Below are positions 1 through 6,782 of a stretch of DNA of 11,079 nt, piece after piece. A program made the translations under genes and the position numbers. Below the pieces are notes generated by a model, which was not told where the DNA came from, did not search any database, and saw nothing but the letters and a program-made list of their open reading frames with translations. Source of the DNA: Eubacteriales bacterium (GTDB taxonomy: Bacteria > Bacillota > Clostridia > Lachnospirales > Lachnospiraceae); the NCBI GenBank assembly GCA_030536565.1, contig JAUNPT010000073.1, forward strand, positions 1 to 11,079, given 5' to 3'. The first letter of the stretch is position 1, and each line of letters begins with the position of its first letter.

Positions 1-40
1 TGTACAGATGACATTACAGGATTATATATTAAAATAAATA

Positions 41-69
41 TTGACATATATTAATGCATATGATATAAC
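41..69 (+). promoter_or_regulatory. SigA-type promoter of the trpB2 T-box transcript
   Basis: A perfect -35 box TTGACA (41-46) is followed after 17 bases by the -10 box TATAAC (64-69). A TG one base upstream of the -10 (61-62) makes it an extended -10. Transcription should start near position 76, just ahead of Stem I of the T-box leader. Spacing and boxes are read directly; activity is inferred. Confidence 0.85.
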
Positions 70-73
70 ATAG

Positions 74-378
74 AAAACCGTTGAAGAAGAGTAAGTAAGC
101 AACATTAGTTTTTCTCCAGAGAGTGGCAGATGGTGGGATTGTCATGTTGAACATGATGCTGAATGGACTTCTGAGGGCGAGCAGAAAAGGATATATTACA
201 GTTGATTTCCTTAGTATGTGAGACGGAGTATGACTCTCCGTAAGCAAAGGTCGGCATATGATAGTATGTGTAAAGAGGGTGTATTATAATGGTACGCCAA
301 GCCGGGTGGCACCGCAGGAGAATTATACTCTTGTCCCAGCAGATAGTAACTATTATCTGGGACAGGAGTTTTTTTATT
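74..378 (+). ncRNA. T-box leader, tryptophan specificity (tRNA-Trp-sensing riboswitch)
   Basis: This is a cis-acting leader that reads the charging state of tRNA. Stem I begins with the purine-rich GAAGAAGAGTAAGTA segment (83-97) and has the conserved distal motif AGAGAGTGGCAGATGGTGGGA (119-138 region). The specifier region on its 3' side reads GAA-TGG-AC, so the specifier codon is UGG (164-166), tryptophan. A small stem at 223-228/236-241 fits Stem III. The T-box proper is GGGTGGCACCGC (304-315). Its UGGC (307-310) complements 5'-GCCA at the tRNA 3' end, matching the G73 discriminator usual for bacterial tRNA-Trp. The antiterminator can close by pairing CAGGAG (315-320) with CTCTTG (328-333), and the latter is also the base of the terminator, so the two folds exclude each other. 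Uncharged tRNA-Trp is predicted to switch the downstream gene on. The codon and the discriminator match agree independently. Confidence 0.92.
328..375 (+). terminator. T-box regulated intrinsic terminator
   Basis: The arm CTCTTGTCCCAG (328-339) pairs with CTGGGACAGGAG (357-368), with one G-U pair. An upper helix AGATA/TATCT continues it across a one-base bulge, and T residues follow at 369-375. This is the default off structure of the T-box leader, because its 5' base is shared with the antiterminator. Confidence 0.9.
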
Positions 379-415
379 ATACTGTCCCCAATCACAAAGA
401 AAGGAGACAGTAATT

Positions 416-1789
416 ATGTCAGAAAAGAAAATTCCTTACAAAATTTATCTTGAAGAAAAGGAGATGCCTAAGGCTTGGTATAACATGCGCGCCGATATGA
501 AAGATAAGCCGGCACCACTTCTTAATCCAGCAACGATGGAGCCTATGAGCGAAGAAGATTTGGCTCCGGTATTTTGTGAAGAACTCATTAAACAGGAGCT
601 GGATAACGATACAGCATATTTTGACATACCAGAAGAAATCAGGGATTTCTATAAAATGTACCGTCCATCACCGCTTGTAAGAGCATATTGCCTTGAGAAG
701 AAGCTTGGTACACCGGCAAAGATTTACTATAAATTTGAAGGGAATAATACAAGTGGAAGCCATAAATTAAATTCAGCTATTGCACAGGCATACTATGCTA
801 AGAAGCAGGGATTAAAGGGCGTTACAACAGAAACAGGAGCAGGACAGTGGGGTACCGCTCTTTCTATGGCATGTTCGTATTTTGACCTCGACTGTAAGGT
901 TTATATGGTAAAGTGTTCATATGAACAGAAACCATTTCGCAGAGAAGTTATGAGAACCTATGGTGCATCAGTAACTCCATCTCCATCAATGGAAACAGAG
1001 GTTGGTAAAAAGATACTGGCAGAGCATCCGGGAACCACTGGCAGCCTTGGCTGTGCAATCTCGGAGGCTGTAGAAAAGGCTGTTACAAGTAAAGGTTATA
1101 GATATGTGCTTGGAAGTGTGTTAAACCAGGTGCTTCTCCATCAATCAGTAATTGGTCTTGAGACAAAAGCAGCACTTGATAAATATGGTGTTAAGGCGGA
1201 TATTATTATTGGCTGTGCTGGAGGCGGCTCTAATCTTGGCGGCTTGATTGCCCCATTTATGGGTGAGAAGCTAAGGGGAGAAGCGGATTACAGATTTATT
1301 GCAGTAGAGCCTGCGTCCTGTCCTAGTCTTACAAGAGGTGTTTATGCATATGATTTTTGTGACACTGGAATGGTTTGTCCACTTGCAAAAATGTATACAC
1401 TGGGAAGTGATTTTATTCCGTCAGCTAATCATGCGGGAGGTCTCAGGTATCATGGTATGAGTTCTATCCTGTCAAAATTATATGATGATGGATTAATGGA
1501 AGCGGTATCTGTAAAGCAGACAGAAGTATTTGAAGCAGCACAATATTTTGCAAGAGCAGAGGGGATATTGCCAGCTCCGGAAAGCTCTCATGCAATAAAG
1601 GCAGCGATAGATGAAGCAAAGAAATGCATAGAAACAGGAGAGGAGAAGACGATTGTCTTTGGTCTTACCGGAACAGGATATTTTGATATGGTTGCATATG
1701 AGAAATTCCATGATGGTGATATGAATGATTATATACCAACAGATGATGAATTGAAAATTTACAGGGACAAACTTCCAAAAATAAAATAA
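416..1789 (+). CDS. trpB: Tryptophan synthase beta chain-like protein, TrpB2 type
   Basis: This is a 457-residue PLP enzyme of the tryptophan synthase beta family. It is predicted to condense indole with serine (or, as some TrpB2 enzymes do, phosphoserine) to give tryptophan in the cytoplasm. The PLP Schiff-base lysine lies in GSHKLNS (K117). The catalytic glutamate is E139 in TTETGAGQWG; the W after GAGQ, where classical TrpB has H, is typical of the TrpB2 subgroup. The phosphate-binding glycine loop GCAGGGSNLGG is at 266-276. The N-terminal extension and the length above 430 also fit TrpB2 rather than the roughly 400-residue TrpB1. The start is fixed by AAGGAG at 401-406. No trpA, trpC or other trp gene adjoins it, so it is a stand-alone unit under the Trp T-box. 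An indole-salvage role is inferred; a related beta-replacement activity cannot be excluded. Confidence 0.93.
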   Translation: MSEKKIPYKIYLEEKEMPKAWYNMRADMKDKPAPLLNPATMEPMSEEDLAPVFCEELIKQELDNDTAYFDIPEEIRDFYKMYRPSPLVRAYCLEKKLGTPAKIYYKFEGNNTSGSHKLNSAIAQAYYAKKQGLKGVTTETGAGQWGTALSMACSYFDLDCKVYMVKCSYEQKPFRREVMRTYGASVTPSPSMETEVGKKILAEHPGTTGSLGCAISEAVEKAVTSKGYRYVLGSVLNQVLLHQSVIGLETKAALDKYGVKADIIIGCAGGGSNLGGLIAPFMGEKLRGEADYRFIAVEPASCPSLTRGVYAYDFCDTGMVCPLAKMYTLGSDFIPSANHAGGLRYHGMSSILSKLYDDGLMEAVSVKQTEVFEAAQYFARAEGILPAPESSHAIKAAIDEAKKCIETGEEKTIVFGLTGTGYFDMVAYEKFHDGDMNDYIPTDDELKIYRDKLPKIK

Positions 1790-1944
1790 ATGCGTTAATG
1801 TGCTAAAGCTGAATAAATATGCGAACATACCCGCTTATTTAAAAATTATACATTTGTGTAATAGGTGTAAGTGTATTTTTATAAATAGGGTAGATTCATT
1901 ATATTAATAGGAAGAAACTAAGATTTACATGGCTTTTACAGGTC

Positions 1945-1973
1945 TTGCGATAATATACTTAATATGCTAAGAT
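1945..1973 (+). promoter_or_regulatory. Candidate promoter of the OPT/PqqD-like unit
   Basis: TTGCGA (1945-1950), a 17-base spacer and TAAGAT (1968-1973) with an extended-10 TG at 1965-1966 form the best promoter in the 270-base gap. It predicts a start near 1980 and a leader of about 80 bases with no strong fold that I can see. I see no convincing terminator for trpB in the rest of the gap (1790-1944), so some read-through is possible. Confidence 0.5.
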
Positions 1974-2059
1974 AAATACTCATGGTTAGATGTGAACAAT
2001 AGGTTTAAAAATATCTGGGTTTATGTTGAATCATAGATAAGAAACGAGAGGTAAAAGTT

Positions 2060-3979
2060 ATGGACGAAAAAAATTCATTTAAGCCGTACATAAGTGCGGA
2101 CCGGAATGAAAAGGAATTGAGTGCTACATCAGTTATTGCGGGTGTTATTCTTGCAGTTATATTTGGTGCAGCTAATGCTTATTTAGGATTGATTGTTGGT
2201 ATGACAGTATCAGCATCTATTCCTGCCGCAGTTATCGGCATGGGTGTTATCAGATTTATTGCCAAGAGAAATTCAATTCTGGAAAGTAACATGATTCAGA
2301 CAATTGGCTCTGCGGGTGAAAGTCTTGCGGCCGGAGTTATATTTACACTTCCAGCAATGTTCTTATGGGCAGCAGAAGGTGTTACGGAACTTCCTAGTAT
2401 GTTTGAGATTACAGCAATCTCATTAGTTGGTGGTTTGCTTGGTATTTTCTTTATGATTCCATTAAGGAATGCCTTAATTGTTAAAGAGCATGGTATTCTG
2501 CCTTATCCAGAGGGAATGGCATGTTCAGAGGTTCTTCTTTCAGGTGAGAAGGGCGGTTCTGATTCTAAGCTTGTATTTGTCTCTATGGGTATTGCAGCAG
2601 TTTTAAAGTTTATTGTTGATGGACTTAAAATTGTAAAGAGTTCGATTGGAATTGTTGTTAACCAGTTTAAGGGTGCGTTCAATATCAGTGCATATCCTGC
2701 ATTAGTTGGTGTGGGTTATATCTGTGGAACAAAGGTATCAGCTACGTTATTTGCGGGCAGTGTTTTAAGCTGGCTCGTATTGATTCCTATTATCTGTCTT
2801 TTTGGTGCAGATATGGTGCTTTATCCAGGTACAGCAACAATTGCAAGTATGTGGGCAGAAGATGGAGCTTCCGCAATCTGGAGCAGCTATATACGTTATA
2901 TCGGAGCAGGTGCTGTTGCTACTGGTGGAATTATAAGCTTAATTAAGTCACTTCCTTTGATTGTAAGCACATTCAGAGATTCCATGAAGGGGCTTAAGGG
3001 TTCAAAGTCCAAAGAAACAACAGAAAGAACTGCAAAAGATATTCCTATGAAGATTATTATTCTTGCAGTTATCGCAATTGCATTATTTGTTGATTTGCTG
3101 CCAGCAATACCAGTTAACTTTGTGGGGGCTGTGCTCATCATCGTATGCGGATTTTTCTTTGCAACTGTTGCGTCAAGAATAGTTGGTCTTGTAGGAAGCA
3201 GTAATTCACCTGTTTCAGGAATGACAATAGCCACTCTTCTTGTTACAGCATTTATTTTCAAAATGATGGGTAATGATGGAGCAGCAGGAATGGTTAGCGC
3301 AATGGCAGTTGGTTCAGTTATTGCTATTATAACAGCTATTTCAGGTGATACATCACAGGATTTAAAAACAGGTTATATTGTTGGAGCAACTCCTATGAAG
3401 CAGCAGATTGGTGAGATTATCGGTGTTGTTGCGTCAGCCGTTGCAATTGGAGGGGTATTATACCTTTTAAATGCAGCATGGGGCTTTGGAACAGAACAGC
3501 TTGCTGCGCCACAGGCTACTTTGATGAAGATGATTGTCGAGGGTGTTATGGGTGGAAATCTTCCATGGAACCTTGTGTTTATTGGTGTATTTATTGCGGT
3601 TGTAGTTGAACTACTTGGAATCTCAGTTATGTCATTTGCAATCGGTATTTATCTTCCTATTGAAACAACAGCATGTATCATGCTTGGCGGTATTGTAAGG
3701 GCAGTTGTTGAAAAGAGAAAGTATAAGAACAAGGAAGAAAAGGATACAATAGTTAATAAGGGTATACTGGCCTGTTCAGGAATGATTGCTGGTGAAGGTC
3801 TTGTGGGAATCCTTCTGGCAGTATTTGCAGTTATTCCGGTTGGTGCAGGGACACTTGGCAGCGTAATCAATCTTTCAAAAACAGTAAGCTTTGGAAGCAT
3901 TGGAACCTTGTTTATATTTGCAGCTATGATTTTTATGGTTTTAAAAGCTACAATCTGGAGCAGAAATAATGAAAAGTAA
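2060..3979 (+). CDS. OPT-family oligopeptide transporter
   Basis: This is a 639-residue polytopic membrane protein of the OPT (oligopeptide transporter) family, prokaryotic branch. Members are proton-coupled importers of small peptides or metal-chelate compounds; the substrate here is unknown. Family-typical stretches are the early helix SATSVIAGVILAVIFGAANA (21-40), GSAGESLAAGVIFTLP (83-98) and the conserved loop GDTSQDLKTGYIVGATP (429-445). Most of the chain is hydrophobic helices, with charged loops near residues 307-330 and 553-566 (SKSKETTERT and KRKYKNKEEKD regions). Length is normal for the family. The start has GAGAGG at 2045-2050 upstream. The 3' end overlaps the PqqD-like gene by 11 bases, indicating co-translation. 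No ABC components or peptidase genes lie alongside. Confidence 0.93.
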   Translation: MDEKNSFKPYISADRNEKELSATSVIAGVILAVIFGAANAYLGLIVGMTVSASIPAAVIGMGVIRFIAKRNSILESNMIQTIGSAGESLAAGVIFTLPAMFLWAAEGVTELPSMFEITAISLVGGLLGIFFMIPLRNALIVKEHGILPYPEGMACSEVLLSGEKGGSDSKLVFVSMGIAAVLKFIVDGLKIVKSSIGIVVNQFKGAFNISAYPALVGVGYICGTKVSATLFAGSVLSWLVLIPIICLFGADMVLYPGTATIASMWAEDGASAIWSSYIRYIGAGAVATGGIISLIKSLPLIVSTFRDSMKGLKGSKSKETTERTAKDIPMKIIILAVIAIALFVDLLPAIPVNFVGAVLIIVCGFFFATVASRIVGLVGSSNSPVSGMTIATLLVTAFIFKMMGNDGAAGMVSAMAVGSVIAIITAISGDTSQDLKTGYIVGATPMKQQIGEIIGVVASAVAIGGVLYLLNAAWGFGTEQLAAPQATLMKMIVEGVMGGNLPWNLVFIGVFIAVVVELLGISVMSFAIGIYLPIETTACIMLGGIVRAVVEKRKYKNKEEKDTIVNKGILACSGMIAGEGLVGILLAVFAVIPVGAGTLGSVINLSKTVSFGSIGTLFIFAAMIFMVLKATIWSRNNEK

Positions 3980-4304
3980 GAAAAATTATCTGGATTATAT
4001 CCCTGTTAAGAATGAAGAATTTGAGTGGGAGACAACAGATGAAAACCGAATTGTCATTAATCGTACTAATAATGGCTGGATGGAGCGGGTTACTCAGGTT
4101 TTGTTAAAACGTCCGAAGGTGACAAGAATTGAATTAGAGGAGTATGGTACATTTATATGGCCTCTGATTGATGGCGAACGCTCGGTGTATGATATTGCAC
4201 AGCTTGTAAAGGCGGAGTTTAAGGATAAAGCTGAACCGCTTTATGACAGACTTGCAGCATATTTTAAAAGTATGGAGGAAAATAAGCTGGTTAAGATGAA
4301 ATAG
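3969..4304 (+). CDS. PqqD-like (RRE-fold) small protein
   Basis: This is a soluble 111-residue protein. Residues 64-77, WPLIDGERSVYDIA, match the signature of PqqD-family proteins. These adopt the RiPP recognition element fold, a small winged-helix-like domain that in PQQ and other peptide pathways binds a precursor peptide and presents it to a modifying enzyme. A beta-rich N-terminal part (about 18-32), a basic-hydrophobic linker (45-55) and an amphipathic C-terminal helix (88-108) fit that fold. The ATG lies inside the end of the OPT gene, and its AGGAG-like site would be in the GGAGCAG near 3957-3963. No radical SAM enzyme, protease or precursor peptide is visible in the window, so a RiPP role is not shown. 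Coupling to a peptide transporter suggests that it binds a peptide or regulates the transporter; this is inference. Confidence 0.8.
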   Translation: MKSKKNYLDYIPVKNEEFEWETTDENRIVINRTNNGWMERVTQVLLKRPKVTRIELEEYGTFIWPLIDGERSVYDIAQLVKAEFKDKAEPLYDRLAAYFKSMEENKLVKMK

Positions 4305-4330
4305 AGCTTATAAGTTAAATAAAATTCAGG

Positions 4331-4373
4331 GAAGCTGGGGTATAGTTTATATCTCAGCTTCTATTTATATTTT
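4331..4373 (+). terminator. Intrinsic terminator after the OPT/PqqD-like unit
   Basis: GAAGCTGGG (4331-4339) pairs with CTCAGCTTC (4353-4361), with one G-U pair and a 13-base loop that can add further A-T pairs. A T-rich tail (4362-4373) follows. It closes the two-gene unit 26 bases after its last stop codon. Confidence 0.8.
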
Positions 4374-4415
4374 CATGCCTGCTTGTAACTTGTATTAAAT
4401 TATAGTATTTTTTAC

Positions 4416-4442
4416 TTGTGTATCCACGAATCATGATATAAA
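4416..4442 (+). promoter_or_regulatory. Candidate promoter of the MATE-AIM24-recQ unit
   Basis: The -10 box TATAAA (4437-4442) has an extended TG (4434-4435). The -35 is weak: TTGTGT (4416-4421) would give a 15-base spacer, and no better match exists. The predicted start near 4449 would make a leader of about 165 bases that contains all three hairpins described next. Confidence 0.45.
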
Positions 4443-4471
4443 ATATTTAAACAATCAGTGATAAGAAAATA

Positions 4472-4614
4472 GTATGAAAAATGAACCTGACAGCGTAGTT
4501 TTCATACCGCTATTTGTGCTGGAGCATCACAAATAGCTTTGATGGCAGATGAGAAGCTGCATTCGCATATTTCTCATTGCCCCGCCGCACAAAGTGCTCT
4601 GGAATGGAGATTGT
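4472..4614 (+). ncRNA. Structured 5' leader of the MATE gene, candidate riboswitch (guanidine-IV/mepA-like?)
   Basis: Two perfect hairpins sit one base apart. P1 is GTATGAAAA (4472-4480) with TTTTCATAC (4499-4507) around an 18-base loop containing ACCTGACAGCG. P2 is GCTATTTGTG (4509-4518) with CACAAATAGC (4528-4537) around the loop CTGGAGCAT. CAGC in loop 1 (4491-4494) complements GCTG at the top of P2 (4518-4521), so a short kissing contact is possible. A third hairpin joins GGCA-ATGAGAA (4544-4555, one G bulged) to TTCTCATTGCC (4571-4581). A competing GCAG (4545-4548)/CTGC (4557-4560) stem would break it, which is the kind of arrangement an expression platform has. The guanidine-IV class is known upstream of MepA/MATE pumps in Clostridia and uses two adjacent stem-loops. 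I cannot check its consensus here, so the class name is tentative. No U-tract terminator is obvious, so control may be translational. Confidence 0.5.
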
Positions 4615-5985
4615 ATGACAAAGGATATGACAAAGGGTTCGCCCATTAAATTAATACTGCAGTTTGCGCTGCCGATGCTTTTGGGAATGCTTTTTCAGCA
4701 GTTTTACAACCTTGTGGACACTATGATAGTAGGTAAGACACTGGGGGTAGATGCTTTGGCTGGTGTTGGTGCGACGGGAAGTATCAATTTTATGATTATA
4801 GGTTTTTGCATGGGTGTATGCAGTGGCTTTTCAATTCCTGCAGCGCAGCAGTTTGGAGCGAGAAAGTATTCAGAGTTAAGAAAATATGTGTATAACAGTT
4901 TTTATGCAGGAGCTGCATTTGCAGTGCTGGTGGCGGTGCTGTCAGTAGTATTCTGCAGCCAGATTCTCACACTTATGCGTACAGATGTTACACTGTTTTC
5001 ATATTCTTATGACTATATTGTTGTCATTTTCATAGGAATACCAACAGTATTTCTTTATAATCTGGTATCTGGAATTATCAGGTCATTGGGAGACAGTAAA
5101 ACACCAGTCATATTTTTGGTATTCTCAGCAATTGTAAACATTGCTCTGGATTTCCTGTTCATTCTTGTGTTTAAAATGGGAGTTGCAGGAGCTGGCTGGG
5201 CAACTAACATTGCACAGCTGTTATCAGGAATAGGCTGTTTTATATATATGGAAATGAAGTATCCGGTACTAAAAAGTGATGAAATATGGGAGAAAAAAGA
5301 AGAAAGAAGACCAAGGGCAAAATATATGGTGCGGTTATGCTCAATAGGAGTGCCGATGGGACTTCAGTATTCAATCACTGCCATAGGAAGCGTTATATTA
5401 CAGGCGGCAGTTAATATGCTGGGGCCGGTTTATGTTGCTTCAATGACTGCAGGTTCTAAGATATTTACATTTACGTGCTGCCCATTTGACGCACTGGGTT
5501 CAACGATGGCAACCTATGGCGGTCAGAATGTTGGTGCTGGCAGGATAGAAAGGCTTGGAAAAGGAATCCGTGGTGCAGGGATAATAGGCTGTGCCTACAG
5601 TATAATTGCGGTAGTTGTTCTTCATTTTACAACGGATTATCTCGCGCTGCTTTTTGTTGACGCAGGGCAGACGGAAATTATCAGATATACACATCAATTT
5701 CTTATGGCGAGCGCATTGTTTTATATACCGCTGGTTTTTGTAAATGTAGTGAGATTCTGCATACAGGGTATGGGATTTTCGACATTCGCTATTTTAGCAG
5801 GTGTGTTTGAGATGGCGGCAAGAACCTTTGCTGCACTTGTACTGATTCCGCCCATGGGATATATGGGAGCGTGTATTGCAAATCCACTGGCATGGATTGC
5901 GGCGGATTTGTTTCTGATTCCAGCATTTATATATTGCAGAGATAAACTTAAGCATTATGGAACAAAAAAATTGCAGCAGGAGTAA
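4615..5985 (+). CDS. MATE-family multidrug/cation efflux protein
   Basis: This is a 456-residue inner-membrane antiporter of the MATE family, which exports cationic drugs or metabolites in exchange for Na+ or H+. The N-terminal stretch reads SPIKLILQFALPMLLGMLFQ and continues into QFYNLVDTMIVG, the first helix of MepA/NorM-like members. About 12 hydrophobic segments follow in two similar halves, with a charged mid-loop (WEKKEERRPRAK) joining them. The open frame extends 22 codons upstream to an ATG at 4549. I choose 4615 because GGAG at 4606-4609 precedes it, the homologous part begins there, and the upstream codons lie inside leader hairpin 3. The structured leader suggests ligand control. 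It is the first gene of a probable operon with the AIM24-like gene and recQ. The substrate cannot be told from sequence. Confidence 0.92.
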   Translation: MTKDMTKGSPIKLILQFALPMLLGMLFQQFYNLVDTMIVGKTLGVDALAGVGATGSINFMIIGFCMGVCSGFSIPAAQQFGARKYSELRKYVYNSFYAGAAFAVLVAVLSVVFCSQILTLMRTDVTLFSYSYDYIVVIFIGIPTVFLYNLVSGIIRSLGDSKTPVIFLVFSAIVNIALDFLFILVFKMGVAGAGWATNIAQLLSGIGCFIYMEMKYPVLKSDEIWEKKEERRPRAKYMVRLCSIGVPMGLQYSITAIGSVILQAAVNMLGPVYVASMTAGSKIFTFTCCPFDALGSTMATYGGQNVGAGRIERLGKGIRGAGIIGCAYSIIAVVVLHFTTDYLALLFVDAGQTEIIRYTHQFLMASALFYIPLVFVNVVRFCIQGMGFSTFAILAGVFEMAARTFAALVLIPPMGYMGACIANPLAWIAADLFLIPAFIYCRDKLKHYGTKKLQQE

Positions 5986-6022
5986 CAGACAGACTATAAA
6001 AATTTATGGAAAAGGGGAAAAT

Positions 6023-6775
6023 ATGTATCAGATTAATTTGGCAAACACAAAAAACAGGAGAATTTCAGAGCAGAAAGGCAATATCACAATATTTGAATAT
6101 GACCACGATATGAGTGTAGATCCAGGATGTGCGGTAGGTGCTTATTATGCGGCAAAGATGAATGTTAGAAAGCGTCAGGCTTTGTTTCAGCTGGACAGTT
6201 ATAATGCAGTTGTATGTCAGGCTGGAGCTATGCAGTGGACAGCGGGAACAGTGCAGGCGGGAACGAATGTCAATGGCGTTGGGGATTTTGCAAAGAAGCT
6301 GCTTGGCGCAAGTGTTACAGGAGAATCTGTAGTAAAACCGCTTTACACGGGTAATGGCCTTTTGATGCTGGAGCCTACATATAAGTATCTTCTTATAGAA
6401 GATGTCGGGGCATGGAATGGAATGGTTATTGATGATGGATTGTTTCTTGCATGTCAGGCCTCTGTGTCAGCTAATACAGTTGCAAGAAAGAATTTTTCAT
6501 CAGCGTTAGCCGGGGCAGAAGGATTATTTAATACATGTCTTAATGGTCAGGGCTATGCAGTTCTTGAGTCAAGATATCCGAGAGAGGAACTTGTAGAGGT
6601 TATACTTAATAACGACGAATTAAAGATAGACGGAAACTTTGCTGTATGCTGGAGCGCAAGCCTCAATTTTACAGTAGAGCGTTCGACAAAGACTCTTATA
6701 GGTTCAGCAGCCAGCAAAGAAGGCCTTGTAAATGTCTATAGAGGAACAGGACGAGTGCTTATGGCACCACTGTAG
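6023..6775 (+). CDS. AIM24-family protein (TRAP-like beta protein)
   Basis: This is a 250-residue soluble protein of the AIM24 family (formerly DUF124), widespread in bacteria and with a mitochondrial relative. The biochemical role is not established. The sequence is rich in short beta strands and glycine turns, as expected for the family's beta-sandwich fold. The C-terminal EGLVNVYRGTGRVLMAPL (233-250) matches the usual family ending, in which a Gly-rich strand precedes a hydrophobic terminus. There is no signal peptide or membrane segment. The frame is open from 5957, overlapping the MATE gene, but the ATG at 6023 has AAAGGGG (6011-6017) upstream and begins at the homologous part, so it is preferred. 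The gap from the MATE stop is 37 bases and recQ starts 7 bases after its stop, so co-transcription is likely. Confidence 0.82.
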   Translation: MYQINLANTKNRRISEQKGNITIFEYDHDMSVDPGCAVGAYYAAKMNVRKRQALFQLDSYNAVVCQAGAMQWTAGTVQAGTNVNGVGDFAKKLLGASVTGESVVKPLYTGNGLLMLEPTYKYLLIEDVGAWNGMVIDDGLFLACQASVSANTVARKNFSSALAGAEGLFNTCLNGQGYAVLESRYPREELVEVILNNDELKIDGNFAVCWSASLNFTVERSTKTLIGSAASKEGLVNVYRGTGRVLMAPL

Positions 6776-6782
6776 GAGCGGT

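Noticed and set aside
1790..1944. Intergenic DNA after trpB2
   Set aside because: I looked for a terminator, riboswitch or small gene and found only AT-rich sequence with weak, short inverted repeats.
2896..3261. 121-codon minus-strand frame inside the OPT gene
   Set aside because: It is antisense to conserved transporter sequence. Its Pro/Thr/Ile-rich translation is what the complement of hydrophobic codons gives.
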